Below are positions 47,854 to 55,927 of a stretch of DNA of 64,000 bases, one piece after another; position 1 is the stretch's first letter; each line of letters begins with the position of its first letter. A program made the position numbers and the translations under genes. This DNA comes from Actinomycetota bacterium. Lineage in GTDB: Bacteria > Actinomycetota > Actinomycetes > S36-B12 > FW305-bin1. The stretch is from positions 132,129 through 196,128 of the forward strand of contig SCTR01000006.1 in the NCBI GenBank assembly GCA_004297305.1, read 5' to 3'. Under the pieces are notes generated by a model that was not told the origin of the DNA, searched no databases, and saw only the letters and a list, made by a program, of their open reading frames with translations.

Positions 47854-48570
47854 TCAGTTGCCGTCCTCGTCGGACAGCAGGTTCTTCGTCCGGTTCGGGT
47901 CGACCGGGATGCCGGGACCCATGGTGGTGGTCAGCGTCGCCTTCTTCAGGTAGCGCCCCTTGGCCGCAGCCGGCTTGACGCGCAGCACCTCGTCGAGCGC
48001 CGCGGCGTAGTTCTCCGCCAACGCGGCGTCCGAGAAGGACGCCTTGCCGATGATGAAGTGCAGGTTCGCGTTGCGGTCGACCCGGAACTCGATCTTGCCG
48101 CCCTTGATCTCCTCGACGGCCTTCGCGACGTCCATGGTGACCGTGCCGGTCTTGGGGTTCGGCATGAGTCCCCGCGGACCCAGCACCTTGCCGAGCCGGC
48201 CGACCTTGCCCATGAGGTCCGGGGTCGCGACGGCCGCGTCGAAGTCGGTCCAGCCAGCGGCGACCTTTTCGATCAGGTCGTCGGAGCCCACGTGGTCGGC
48301 GCCGGCGGCGCGGGCCTCGTCAGCCTTGGCGCCGTTGGCGAACACCAGCACACGGGCCGTCTTGCCCGTGCCGTGCGGCAGGTTGACGGTGCCGCGGACC
48401 ATCTGGTCGGCCTTGCGGGGGTCGACGCCAAGCCGGAGCGCGACCTCGACGGTCGGGTCGAAACGATCCGATCCGCCCTGCCGCGCGATCCGGATCGCCT
48501 CCAGCGGGGAGTAGAGCTTCGCGGGGTCGATCAGCTCGGCGATCTTCTGGTAGTTCTTGCTGCGCTTCAT
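47854..48570 (-). CDS. rplA: 50S ribosomal protein L1
   Basis: 238-residue stalk protein that helps release E-site t[43 protein letters not shown] and [19 protein letters not shown] identify L1. L1 represses its own operon in other bacteria. It lies 122 bp after rplK, and the spacer holds 8-bp repeats. Confidence 0.98.
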   Translation of the reverse strand: MKRSKNYQKIAELIDPAKLYSPLEAIRIARQGGSDRFDPTVEVALRLGVDPRKADQMVRGTVNLPHGTGKTARVLVFANGAKADEARAAGADHVGSDDLIEKVAAGWTDFDAAVATPDLMGKVGRLGKVLGPRGLMPNPKTGTVTMDVAKAVEEIKGGKIEFRVDRNANLHFIIGKASFSDAALAENYAAALDEVLRVKPAAAKGRYLKKATLTTTMGPGIPVDPNRTKNLLSDEDGN

Positions 48571-48638
48571 GTCTGCTCCCTCGCAGAGTGTGGTCGTCGC
48601 GGGCCTGCAGCAGCCCTGCCACGGTCAGTGGGCCGTTC

Positions 48639-48678
48639 TCATGCGGTAGTGCTCTCGTGCAGTAGTGCAGTCGTGCAG
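48639..48678. repeat. Five imperfect 8-bp tandem repeats between rplK and rplA
   Basis: On the minus strand the units read CTGCACGA, CTGCACTA, CTGCACGA, GAGCACTA and CCGCATGA. The array fills a third of the 122-bp intercistronic spacer. Confidence 0.75.
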
Positions 48679-48692
48679 GTACGCCGTCGGCC

Positions 48693-49127
48693 CTAGTCGG
48701 TGACGGTCACACCCATCTGCCGCGCCGTACCTTCGATGATCTTCATCGCCGCGGCGACGTCGTTCGCGTTGAGGTCCGGCAGCTTCGTCTCGGCGATCTG
48801 CTGGACCTGCGCCCGGGAGATCGAGCCGGCCTTCACCTTGTGCGGCTCGCCCGACCCCTTCTCCAGGCCGGCTGCCTTGAGGATCAGCTTGGCCGCCGGC
48901 GGAGTCTTGAGGACGAAGGTGAACGTGCGGTCCTCGTAGACGGTGATCTCCACCGGAATCACGCTGCCGCGCTGCTGCTCGGTCGCGGCGTTGTAGGCCT
49001 TGCAGAACTCCATGATGTTGACGCCGTGCTGGCCCAGGGCCGGCCCGACGGGCGGTGCGGGGGTGGCCGCGCCGGCGCTGATCTGGAGCTTGATCAGCCC
49101 GGTGACCTTCTTCTTCTTCGGGGGCAT
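48693..49127 (-). CDS. rplK: 50S ribosomal protein L11
   Basis: 144 residues. [20 protein letters not shown] with [20 protein letters not shown], plus [20 protein letters not shown], identify L11, which forms the GTPase-associated centre and activates RelA-type synthetases. The proline pair of the thiopeptide-binding N-terminal domain is retained. It follows nusG by 38 bp. Confidence 0.98.
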   Translation of the reverse strand: MPPKKKKVTGLIKLQISAGAATPAPPVGPALGQHGVNIMEFCKAYNAATEQQRGSVIPVEITVYEDRTFTFVLKTPPAAKLILKAAGLEKGSGEPHKVKAGSISRAQVQQIAETKLPDLNANDVAAAMKIIEGTARQMGVTVTD

Positions 49128-49165
49128 GCGGCTGGTCCTGGTTCGGTGTGATGGATGGTGGGCGG

Positions 49166-49972
49166 TCAGTTCTTCTGGATCTGGCTGAACGCCAGTTCCA
49201 CGGGCGTTTCTCGGCCGAAGATCTCGACCAGGCCGGTCACCTTCTGCGCCTCGGCGTTGATCTCCGAGACCGTCGCGTGCAACGTCGCGAACGGACCGTC
49301 CACGACGGTGACCGAGTCGCCGACGGAGAAGTCGACCACCTGGACCGGGGCGGCACCCACGCCGCCCTGGGCGGGCGCACCGGCCTTCTTCTCCGGGGCG
49401 GGGGCGAGGATGTTCACGACCTCGTCGAGGGACAACGGCGACGGCTGGTGCCCGTGGCCGACGAAGCCCGTGACGCCGGGGGTGTGCCGGACGGTGCCCC
49501 ACGACTCGTCGGTGAGGTCCATCCGGACCAGCACGTAGCCGGGGAACTTGTTGCGCTTGACCTGCTTGCGGACCCCGTTCTTGATCTCGGTGACCTCTTC
49601 GATCGGCACCTCGACCTGGAAGATGTAGTCCTCCTGGTCCAGCGAGCTGATCCGCGTCTCCAGGTTGGTCTTCACCTTGTTCTCGTAGCCGGCGTACGAG
49701 TGCACGACGTACCAGTCGCCGGCCGCCACCCGCATCGACTCGCGGAAGGCCTCGACCGGATCGAGCTCCTCGTCGCCGTCCGCAGCGTCCGGCTCACCCG
49801 GCACCGCATCGGACGCCGCCTCGGTACCGGCCACCTCGGTACCGGCCACCTCGGTGTCGGTGACCCCGGTGCTGACGACCTCGGTGTCGGCGACCTCGGT
49901 GAGGACGGCGGACGCGCCCGGCTCGGCCGACACAGGGTCGGTCGCCTCGGTCACGGACGTCTCGTCGGACAC
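49166..49972 (-). CDS. nusG: Transcription termination/antitermination protein NusG
   Basis: 268 residues. The NGN domain (~85–190) has [39 protein letters not shown] and [11 protein letters not shown]. The C-terminal KOW domain has [20 protein letters not shown]. An acidic N-terminal extension of ~80 residues contains 5-residue tandem repeats (AGTEV, TDTEV). Its length varies among actinobacteria. It lies 47 bp after secE, the conserved order. Confidence 0.97.
   Translation of the reverse strand: MSDETSVTEATDPVSAEPGASAVLTEVADTEVVSTGVTDTEVAGTEVAGTEAASDAVPGEPDAADGDEELDPVEAFRESMRVAAGDWYVVHSYAGYENKVKTNLETRISSLDQEDYIFQVEVPIEEVTEIKNGVRKQVKRNKFPGYVLVRMDLTDESWGTVRHTPGVTGFVGHGHQPSPLSLDEVVNILAPAPEKKAGAPAQGGVGAAPVQVVDFSVGDSVTVVDGPFATLHATVSEINAEAQKVTGLVEIFGRETPVELAFSQIQKN
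49821..49895. repeat. 15-bp tandem repeats in the nusG 5' region
   Basis: Five 15-bp units (49821–49835 onward), the first two identical, encode pentapeptides ending in Thr-Glu-Val or Thr-Gly-Val in the N-terminal extension of NusG. The repeats are in frame. Confidence 0.85.
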
Positions 49973-50019
49973 AGTGTCTCTTCCTCTCGGGCCGGACAGG
50001 CCGTTGCGAGCGGTACGGG

Positions 50020-50307
50020 TCAGTCGCCGAAGATCGCGAGCACGGCGCGGGTGAACACCAGGTCGAGCACGGCCACGATGGCCGCAGCGACGACCACGAA
50101 CACGATGACGACCCAGGTGTAGGTCACCAGTTCCCGCCGGGTCGGCCAGATGACCTTGCGCAGTTCGGCGATGACCTGGCGGATGAACAGCGCGATCCGG
50201 GCGGGCAGGGCAGGGCGGTCGCCCTTGCCCCGGGAGCCGCCGGCGCCGCCCGGTCCGTCGGACCCACCCTGGCCGCGCTCGGGCGTCTCCGTGCTGAGGT
50301 CGCTCAC
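50020..50307 (-). CDS. secE: Protein translocase subunit SecE
   Basis: 95 residues with a Gly/Pro-rich N terminus and one C-terminal membrane helix ([20 protein letters not shown]). The amphipathic [19 protein letters not shown] before it is the SecE signature. GTG 50307 has GGAGGG upstream. It is transcribed after tRNA-Trp and before nusG. Confidence 0.97.
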   Translation of the reverse strand: MSDLSTETPERGQGGSDGPGGAGGSRGKGDRPALPARIALFIRQVIAELRKVIWPTRRELVTYTWVVIVFVVVAAAIVAVLDLVFTRAVLAIFGD

Positions 50308-50510
50308 GGGCCCTCCGGAATCGCGCCGGTCACCGGACCGGGATGGACACTGCTCCTGCTCATCGACCGCCCTGGCCGCGGGGCCGGGTCGGTCGTCATG
50401 CGTGGTCGTACTGCGTGGTCAGGTCGATTGTTCGTCAGGCGGTCGCTGTCCTTCGGTCGTGCTGGGTCAGTGGTGCCACGGGTCATCCGGCCGAGGACGA
50501 CAGACCCGAG

Positions 50511-50583
50511 CAGGGCCGGAGGGACTCGAACCCCCAACCGCCGGTTTTGGAGACCGGTGCTCTACCAATTGAGCTACGACCCT
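50511..50583 (-). tRNA. trpT: tRNA-Trp (anticodon CCA)
   Basis: 73-nt cloverleaf on the minus strand: acceptor AGGGTCG pairs with CGGCCCT, the D-arm is TAGCTCAATTGGTAGAGC, anticodon CCA lies in CTCCAAAA, and the T-loop is GTTCGAGTC. CCA is not encoded. It lies upstream of secE, as in Mycobacterium. Confidence 0.97.
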
Positions 50584-50647
50584 TCGGCGGGCCGCAACCC
50601 GCACGCGGGCACGCTCGCGCAGGGGTGAGTGCACCACCAGGACGGCG

Positions 50648-50677
50648 AGTCTAGGGTCCCGCTCGCGGCGGGTCCAA
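50648..50677 (-). promoter_or_regulatory. tRNA-Trp–secE promoter
   Basis: On the minus strand TTGGAC (50672–50677), 18 bp, TAGACT (50648–50653), ~65 bp upstream of the tRNA. Both hexamers fit the housekeeping sigma pattern. Confidence 0.65.
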
Positions 50678-50736
50678 TCGGTCCGGAAGGTCCCGTCGCT
50701 CCCGGCGCCCGGTTCGCCGGTCCGCTCGGCCTGCGC

Positions 50737-50770
50737 CCCGTAGCCCTCGCGAGCCCGTAGCCCTCGCGAG
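50737..50770. repeat. 17-bp perfect tandem duplication upstream of aspC
   Basis: Identical 17-bp units at 50737–50753 and 50754–50770 in the spacer between the tRNA-Trp promoter and aspC. Confidence 0.85.
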
Positions 50771-50822
50771 GCCGGCGGCAACCCTGGCGAGGCCAGCTGT
50801 GGCGGCCTGGGAGGATGCGGCC

Positions 50823-52064
50823 ATGACGAACGACACCGCAGCCGGTCGCCTTACCTTGGACCACCCTCGTATCTCCCGACGCATCGGGTCGATCGCGGAG
50901 TCCGCGACGCTCGCGGTGGACGCCCGCGCCAAGGCCCTGCAGGCGGCCGGCCGGCCGGTCATCGGCTTCGGGGCCGGCGAGCCGGACTTCCCGACCCCGG
51001 ACTACGTCGTGCAGGCCGCCGTCGAAGCCTGTCGTGACCCGCGCTGGCACCGGTACACCCCCGCCGCCGGACTACCCGAGTTGCGCAGTGCGATCGCCGC
51101 GAAGACGCTGCGGGACAGCGGGTACGCCGTCGAGCCCGCGCAGGTGCTGGTCACCAACGGCGGTAAGCAGGCCCTCTACAACGCGTTCGCCACGCTGCTC
51201 GACCCGGGCGACGAGGTGCTGCTGCCGGCGCCGTACTGGACGACGTACCCCGAGTCGATCCGGCTGGCCGGCGGAATCCCGGTCGAGGTGCACACCGACG
51301 AGAGCTCCGGGTATCTGGCGACCATCGCCCAGCTGGAGGCGGAGCTGACGCCGGCGACGAAGGTCCTGGTGTTCGTCTCCCCGTCGAACCCGACCGGGGC
51401 GGTATACCCGCCCGACCAGGTCGCCGCGATCGGACGCTGGGCCGCCGACCGGGGGCTGTGGGTGGTCACCGACGAGATCTACGAACATCTGGTGTACGGC
51501 GACGCCCAGTTCTCGTCCATGCCCACGCTGGTCCCCGAGCTCGCCGACCGGACCGTCGTGGTCAACGGAGTGGCGAAGACCTACGCGATGACCGGGTGGC
51601 GGGTCGGCTGGATGATCGGCCCCGTCGACGTGGTCAAGGCCGCTACCAACCTGCAGTCGCACGCCACCTCGAACGTCTCCAACGTCGCGCAGGTCGCCGC
51701 GCTGGCGGCGGTGTCCGGTGACCTGTCGGCCGTCGCGCAGATGCGTACGGCGTTCGACCGGCGCCGCCGGCTGGCCGTGGACCTGCTCCGGCAGATCCCC
51801 GGTGTGACGTGCCCGGAGCCCGACGGCGCCTTCTACGTCTACCCCTCGGTCAAGGGGGTCCTCGGCCGGACGCTGCGCGGGGTCACTCCCCGCACGAGCG
51901 CCGAGCTGGCCGCCGTCGTGCTCGACGAGGCCGAGGTGGCCGTCGTGCCCGGCGAGGCCTTCGGCACTCCCGGGTACTTCCGGCTGTCGTACGCCCTCGG
52001 CGACGACGACCTGACCGAAGGCATCACGCGGATGGGCGCCCTGCTGGCAGAGGCGCAGGGCTGA
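50823..52064 (+). CDS. aspC: Pyridoxal-phosphate aspartate aminotransferase
   Basis: 413-residue class I aminotransferase, probably L-aspartate/2-oxoglutarate. [13 protein letters not shown] near the N terminus is characteristic of the AspC/aspartate–prephenate subgroup, [14 protein letters not shown] holds the Asn that contacts [20 protein letters not shown] holds the PLP lysine, and YFRLSYA holds the carboxylate-binding Arg. ATG 50823 has GGGAGG upstream. It is convergent with the murB operon and divergent from tRNA-Trp. Prephenate specificity cannot be excluded. Confidence 0.93.
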   Translation: MTNDTAAGRLTLDHPRISRRIGSIAESATLAVDARAKALQAAGRPVIGFGAGEPDFPTPDYVVQAAVEACRDPRWHRYTPAAGLPELRSAIAAKTLRDSGYAVEPAQVLVTNGGKQALYNAFATLLDPGDEVLLPAPYWTTYPESIRLAGGIPVEVHTDESSGYLATIAQLEAELTPATKVLVFVSPSNPTGAVYPPDQVAAIGRWAADRGLWVVTDEIYEHLVYGDAQFSSMPTLVPELADRTVVVNGVAKTYAMTGWRVGWMIGPVDVVKAATNLQSHATSNVSNVAQVAALAAVSGDLSAVAQMRTAFDRRRRLAVDLLRQIPGVTCPEPDGAFYVYPSVKGVLGRTLRGVTPRTSAELAAVVLDEAEVAVVPGEAFGTPGYFRLSYALGDDDLTEGITRMGALLAEAQG

Positions 52065-52161
52065 CGCGCTGCGGCCGTCGCGGGCGCTTCCCCACGACGG
52101 GGACGTCCGCCAGCCAACGGCCGCTGGAGCCTCGGCGAGCCGATGGTGACGGTCCCGTCGG

Positions 52162-52434
52162 TCAGCCGACAGTGACGGTGACCACGATGCCGTTGCGTAC
52201 CCACAGGTTGCGGCGCCCGGTGACGAACTCCATGGTCACCGGGATGCCCGTCCCGTCCCGCCAGACGACTCGGGCGCGCACCCCCTGGCGCGCGGCCTCG
52301 GCCAGCGCGACGTCCTCCGGCAGCCCGACCACGCCGTCGACCTGCGGGACCGGCAGTCCGGGTTCACCACCGTGGGGTGCCCCGGCCGGACGGTCCGCGG
52401 ACCGACCGGGATCTGCCGGCGGTACGGCGTTCAC
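52162..52434 (-). CDS. Small I78-like protein co-translated with murB
   Basis: 90 residues. The N-terminal ~40 are Pro/Gly/Asp-rich. The C-terminal half, VVGLPEDVALAEAARQG then RVVWRDGTGIPVTMEF and RRNLWVRNGIVVTVTVG, resembles the Inhibitor I78 fold: a V-x-x-R-D-G-x-x-x-P-V-T-x-[DE]-[YF] strand pair and a terminal G-x-V strand. GTG 52434 overlaps the murB stop (GTGA). Family members are proposed peptidase inhibitors, but function in actinobacteria is unproven. No signal peptide is seen. Confidence 0.65.
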   Translation of the reverse strand: MNAVPPADPGRSADRPAGAPHGGEPGLPVPQVDGVVGLPEDVALAEAARQGVRARVVWRDGTGIPVTMEFVTGRRNLWVRNGIVVTVTVG

Positions 52435-53468
52435 AGCGAGCACCCGACCAGGATCGGTTCGGGCTGCAGGTCCACGGCGAACGTCCGGCGGACGCCGTCT
52501 CGCAACTCCCGCGCCAGCGCGAGGACCTCGGCGGCGGTGGCGCCGCCCCGGTTGGTGATCGCGAGGCTGTGACGGGTCGAGAGCCGGGCCCGACCGGTGC
52601 CGTAACCGCGCGGGAAGCCGGCCTGCTCGATGAGCCACGCCGCGCTGGTCTTCGTCGATCCGTCCGGCTGCCGGTACCGCGGTGCCGCGGCCGGCAAGCG
52701 GGCGGCCGCGGCCGGGGCCAGCACCGGGTTGGTGAAGAACGACCCCACGCTCCAGGTGTCGTGATCGGCCGGATCGAGCACCATCGCCTTGCCGCGACGC
52801 AGCTCGAGCACGGCCTGCCTGACGTCCGGCGCGGGGGCGCGCTGGCCGACCGCTATCGCGAGGGCCGTCGCCAGTTCGGCGTACCGGACGTCATCGCCCA
52901 GCCGGTCCCGACGCAACCGGAACGTCGCTGCCAGGATCACGTAACGATCACGATGGCGCCGGAACACGCTGTCGCGGTAAGCGAATCCGCAGCCGGCGGC
53001 GTCGAGGTCCGCGATCGTGCCGGTCAGCCGATCGAGCACCCGGACCGTCGTGACGACCTGGGAGATCTCGCGACCGTAGGCACCGACGTTCTGAAACGGG
53101 GTCGCTCCGCAGCTGCCCGGGATGCCGGACAGGGTCTCCAGCCCGCTCCAGCCCTCCCCGACGGTCCACTCGACCACGTCGTCCCACGGCTCGCCGGCCG
53201 CCACGGTCACCTCGGCGTCGTCGCCGGCCTGTCGCACGGTCCGCCCCGTGGTGCGGATCCGGATGACGAGCGCGTCGACGCCGTCGTCGGCCACCACGAC
53301 GTTGCTGCCACCACCCAGCAGCATCACCTGGTCGCCGGCGCGATCGGCGGCCAGCACGGTCGCCACCAGCTCGTCGGCGTCGGCGACCTCCGACATCGCC
53401 CGCGCCGGACCGCCCACCCGCAAGGTCGTCAGCTGCGCCAGCGGAATCCCGGCACCGACCGCGGTCAT
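52431..53468 (-). CDS. murB: UDP-N-acetylenolpyruvoylglucosamine reductase
   Basis: 345-residue FAD enzyme that reduces UDP-GlcNAc-enolpyruvate to UDP-MurNAc. LLGGGSNVVVADDG and LSGIPGSCGATPFQNVGAYG are the FAD-binding blocks, YRDSVFR holds the active-site Tyr/Arg, SVGSFFTNPV the proton-donor Ser, and EPILVG the Glu. ATG 53468 is preceded by a -10 box 7 nt away and no binding site, so it may be leaderless. Its stop overlaps the small I78-like gene. Confidence 0.96.
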   Translation of the reverse strand: MTAVGAGIPLAQLTTLRVGGPARAMSEVADADELVATVLAADRAGDQVMLLGGGSNVVVADDGVDALVIRIRTTGRTVRQAGDDAEVTVAAGEPWDDVVEWTVGEGWSGLETLSGIPGSCGATPFQNVGAYGREISQVVTTVRVLDRLTGTIADLDAAGCGFAYRDSVFRRHRDRYVILAATFRLRRDRLGDDVRYAELATALAIAVGQRAPAPDVRQAVLELRRGKAMVLDPADHDTWSVGSFFTNPVLAPAAAARLPAAAPRYRQPDGSTKTSAAWLIEQAGFPRGYGTGRARLSTRHSLAITNRGGATAAEVLALARELRDGVRRTFAVDLQPEPILVGCSL

Positions 53469-53475
53469 GGCCGCG

Positions 53476-53481
53476 AGCCTA
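53476..53481 (-). promoter_or_regulatory. -10 box placed for a leaderless murB transcript
   Basis: TAGGCT on the minus strand ends exactly 7 nt before the murB ATG, the same geometry as at glmS. No -35 match at normal spacing. Confidence 0.5.
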
Positions 53482-53526
53482 GGCGCAGCCTCCGCTGTAC
53501 GGCAGTCACGGCGTGGCGCCGCCGGC

Positions 53527-53955
53527 TCAGCCGAGGCGGACGATGGCGCGAGGACGGGCCAGCACCGTCTGCCCGCCCGATCGCACCGTGAGGTCGATGC
53601 GTACCCGCTGATCGTCGAGGATCTCGGCGACGACGCCGGTGACCTCGAGGTCGGCGCCGTCGGCGTCGTCGGGAATGACGATCGGCCGGGTGAAGCGCAC
53701 CGCGTACTCCTCGACGGCGGCCGGGTCACCGATCCAGTCGGTGACCACGCGAAGCGCCCGGCCCATGGTCAGCATGCCGTGCGCCACCACCCCGGGAAGG
53801 CCGACCGCCGTCGCCACGCGCTCGTTCCAGTGGATGACGTTCAGATCGCCGGACGCGCCGGCGTACCGGACCCCGTCGAGCCGCGTCAGCCGGAAGGTCT
53901 GCGGCGGCAGGACGGTGCCGACCGCGACATCTGCCGCCGAGAGGATCGTCGCCAT
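53527..53955 (-). CDS. hadB: MaoC-type (3R)-hydroxyacyl-ACP dehydratase subunit HadB
   Basis: 142-residue hot-dog-fold hydratase subunit carrying the catalytic pair: Asp in SGDLNVIHWN and the following His. GVVAHGMLTMGRALRV is the usual substrate-binding helix. In mycobacteria HadB pairs with HadA or HadC in FAS-II to dehydrate 3-hydroxyacyl-ACP. The ATG overlaps the hadA stop by one base. No hadC follows; murB comes next. Confidence 0.9.
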   Translation of the reverse strand: MATILSAADVAVGTVLPPQTFRLTRLDGVRYAGASGDLNVIHWNERVATAVGLPGVVAHGMLTMGRALRVVTDWIGDPAAVEEYAVRFTRPIVIPDDADGADLEVTGVVAEILDDQRVRIDLTVRSGGQTVLARPRAIVRLG

Positions 53956-54443
53956 CAGGCGGCCTCGGTGGCGTCGCCGCCCGCCGTACCGCCGGGCTCG
54001 TCGGGGGCACGCACCACCAGCCGCGCGTACGCCGTCACGACCGGCTCGCCAGCCGACGTGGTGATCTGCGAGCGGGTGTCCAGGATGTCGTTGCCGCCGA
54101 CGACGGCGATCTTCTCGATCGTCGTCGTCACGACCAGGTCGTCACCGGCCACGATGGGCCGCGTCGCGACGAACCGCTGTTCGCCGTGCACCACCCGCTC
54201 CCACGTCAGTCCCAGCCCGGGGTCCTCGGTGAGTCGCTCCAGCGAGCGCATCGTCACGACGATGCCGAACGTCGGCGGGGCGAGCAGATCCGGATACCCG
54301 AGACCGCGTGCGACATCGACATCGTGGTACGCCGGATTCGCGTCGCCGAGCGCGGTCGCGAACTCACGGACCTTCTCCCGGCCCACCTGGTACGGAGCCG
54401 ACGGCGGGAAGGTGCGGCCGACGTACGCCGGGTTCAGCGGCAT
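53955..54443 (-). CDS. hadA: MaoC-like dehydratase subunit HadA
   Basis: 162-residue hot-dog-fold partner subunit. PLNPAYVGRTFPPSAPYQVG, VREFATALGDANPAYHD and LGYPDLLAPPTFGIVVTM are HadA-like. It lacks the full catalytic Asp/His motif of HadB and is expected to stabilise the acyl chain. ATG 54443 lies 16 bp after the rpmG stop, the same rpmG–hadA–hadB order as in mycobacteria. Confidence 0.9.
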   Translation of the reverse strand: MPLNPAYVGRTFPPSAPYQVGREKVREFATALGDANPAYHDVDVARGLGYPDLLAPPTFGIVVTMRSLERLTEDPGLGLTWERVVHGEQRFVATRPIVAGDDLVVTTTIEKIAVVGGNDILDTRSQITTSAGEPVVTAYARLVVRAPDEPGGTAGGDATEAA

Positions 54444-54459
54444 CGGTGCGACCCGAACC

Positions 54460-54627
54460 TCAGCGCGTCTCCTTGTGGAGGGTGTGCTGGTTGCAGTTCG
54501 GGCAGTGCTTGCGCATCTCGAGCCGGTCGGGGTCGTTGCGCCGGTTCTTCTTGGTGATGTAGTTGCGGTGCTTGCAGTCCTGGCAGGCAAGCGTGATCTT
54601 CGGACGGACGTCGGTCGCCTTGGCCAC
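54460..54627 (-). CDS. rpmG: 50S ribosomal protein L33 (zinc-binding form)
   Basis: 55 residues. Two CxxC pairs (CQDC and CPNC) form a zinc ribbon, and [18 protein letters not shown] is the L33 core. GTG 54627 has GAGAGG upstream. It follows tRNA-Met in a tRNA-Thr–tRNA-Met–rpmG–hadA–hadB unit. Confidence 0.96.
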   Translation of the reverse strand: MAKATDVRPKITLACQDCKHRNYITKKNRRNDPDRLEMRKHCPNCNQHTLHKETR

Positions 54628-54701
54628 GGCGATACCTCTCTGCTGTTCGCTGCTTGATGCTGGTCGCTGCTGGATGGTGCCGGTCGTGCCGGGTGGTGGA
54701 G

Positions 54702-54775
54702 TAGCGGAGGCCGGATTTGAACCGGCGACACAGCGATTATGAGCCGCTTGCTCTGCCTGGCTGAGCTACTCCGCC
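54702..54775 (-). tRNA. tRNA-Met (anticodon CAT)
   Basis: 74-nt cloverleaf: acceptor GGCGGAG pairs with CTCCGCT, the D-arm begins TAGCTCAGCC, CAT lies in CTCATAA, and the T-arm is GGTTCAAATCC. Pairing at the first acceptor position (G·U) suggests elongator rather than initiator, but this is not certain. Confidence 0.94.
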
Positions 54776-54807
54776 CTACGCCCGGTGCCGACGGCCCCGG
54801 GCACGCG

Positions 54808-54880
54808 AGCCCCAATACGGAATCGAACCGTAGACCTTCTCCTTACCATGGAGACGCTCTGCCGACTGAGCTATTGGGGC
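54808..54880 (-). tRNA. tRNA-Thr (anticodon GGT)
   Basis: 73-nt cloverleaf: acceptor GCCCCAA pairs with TTGGGGC, the D-arm is TAGCTCAGTCGGCAGAGC, the anticodon loop is ATGGTAA with GGT, and the T-loop is GTTCGATTC. CCA is not encoded. Confidence 0.96.
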
Positions 54881-54893
54881 ATGCCGGGGCGCA

Positions 54894-54899
54894 AGGTTA
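54894..54899 (-). promoter_or_regulatory. -10 box of the tRNA-Thr–tRNA-Met–rpmG–hadAB unit
   Basis: TAACCT on the minus strand, ending 13 nt before tRNA-Thr. TCGAGC 17 bp upstream is a weak -35. Confidence 0.5.
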
Positions 54900-55072
54900 C
54901 ACGGCGATCAGACCGGGCTCGACCTCGATCTGGCGCCCGGCGGCTGCGGGCACCAGGCATCCGGTCGCCGGGCGGGGCGGCCTCGTCACCACCGGCCCGC
55001 GCCGCGATCCCACCGAACCGGGACCGGCCCCGGCCTGCACGTACGCAGGCCAGGGGCCGTTCGTCCGGCGTG

Positions 55073-55154
55073 TGGCAGGTGAAGGATTCGAACCTTCGAA
55101 GGCAAAGCCGACGGATTTACAGTCCGCTCCCATTGGCCGCTCGGGCAACCTGCC
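55073..55154 (-). tRNA. tRNA-Tyr (anticodon GTA)
   Basis: 82-nt class II tRNA with a long variable arm: acceptor GGCAGGT pairs with ACCTGCC, GTA lies in CTGTAAA, and the T-loop is GTTCGAATC. TATCCT on the minus strand at 55173–55178 is a plausible -10. It is divergent from yajQ. Confidence 0.96.
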
Positions 55155-55357
55155 GTGACCGCAAGCGAGGCGAGGATACACAGCGCCCAGCGCGGGGAGC
55201 CGCCCGCAGCCGGGGGTTCCCGGGTCGGGCAGGATGGCGCGCGCAGCGGGCGCTGGCATCGCGGCGTTGCCCCCGTGTCGCCACCGACGCCCCGGCCGAG
55301 GATCGTCCGTACCGACGGGACGAGGTCCCGCACCAGAGGTGACCCAGGAGGGCCCAC

Positions 55358-55849
55358 ATGGCCGACAGCAGCTTCGACATCGTCTCGAAGGTCGACCGGC
55401 AGGAAGTCGACAACGCCCTGAACCAGGCCGCCAAGGAACTGGCCCAGCGGTTCGATTTCAAGGGAACGGGCGCGGCGATCGAGTGGAACGGCGAACTCGC
55501 GGTGACTCTGCGCGCCGGCACCGCCGATCGGGTCGCGGCCGCGCTGGACGTCTTCAAGGACAAGCTCGTACGCCGCGGCATCAGTCTCAAAGCGCTCGAC
55601 GCCGGGGAGCCGAAGGCGTCCGGCCGGGAGTACCGCATCGACGCCACGTTGACCGCGGGGATCAACCAGGAGCAGGCGAAGAAGCTCGGGAAACTGATCC
55701 GAGACGGTGCGCCGAAAGGCGTCCGTACCCAGGTGATGGGGGAAGAACTGCGGGTCACCAGCAAGAGCCGCGACGACCTGCAGGCCGTGATCGCCCTGGT
55801 GAACGAGGCCGACCTGGACTTCCCGGTTCAGTTCACCAACCGGCGCTGA
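55358..55849 (+). CDS. yajQ: YajQ family nucleotide-binding protein
   Basis: 163 residues, normal length for the family. [29 protein letters not shown] and [20 protein letters not shown] are YajQ signatures; the fold has two ferredoxin-like RNA-binding-type halves. Some homologues bind cyclic di-GMP (XC_3703), but no role is known here. ATG 55358 has AGGAGGG. It is a single gene between tRNA-Tyr and korA. Confidence 0.95.
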   Translation: MADSSFDIVSKVDRQEVDNALNQAAKELAQRFDFKGTGAAIEWNGELAVTLRAGTADRVAAALDVFKDKLVRRGISLKALDAGEPKASGREYRIDATLTAGINQEQAKKLGKLIRDGAPKGVRTQVMGEELRVTSKSRDDLQAVIALVNEADLDFPVQFTNRR

Positions 55850-55912
55850 GAAGGACCGATCGACTGCCGGCCCGTCGGCCGGGCGGTGGACGGACAGCCT
55901 GAGAGGTAGGCG

Positions 55913-55918
55913 TAGGAT
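55913..55918 (+). promoter_or_regulatory. Candidate -10 box for korAB
   Basis: TAGGAT ends 9 nt before the korA GTG, implying a leader of 0–3 nt. No Shine–Dalgarno sequence fits between them. Confidence 0.45.
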
Positions 55919-55927
55919 GACCGACTC

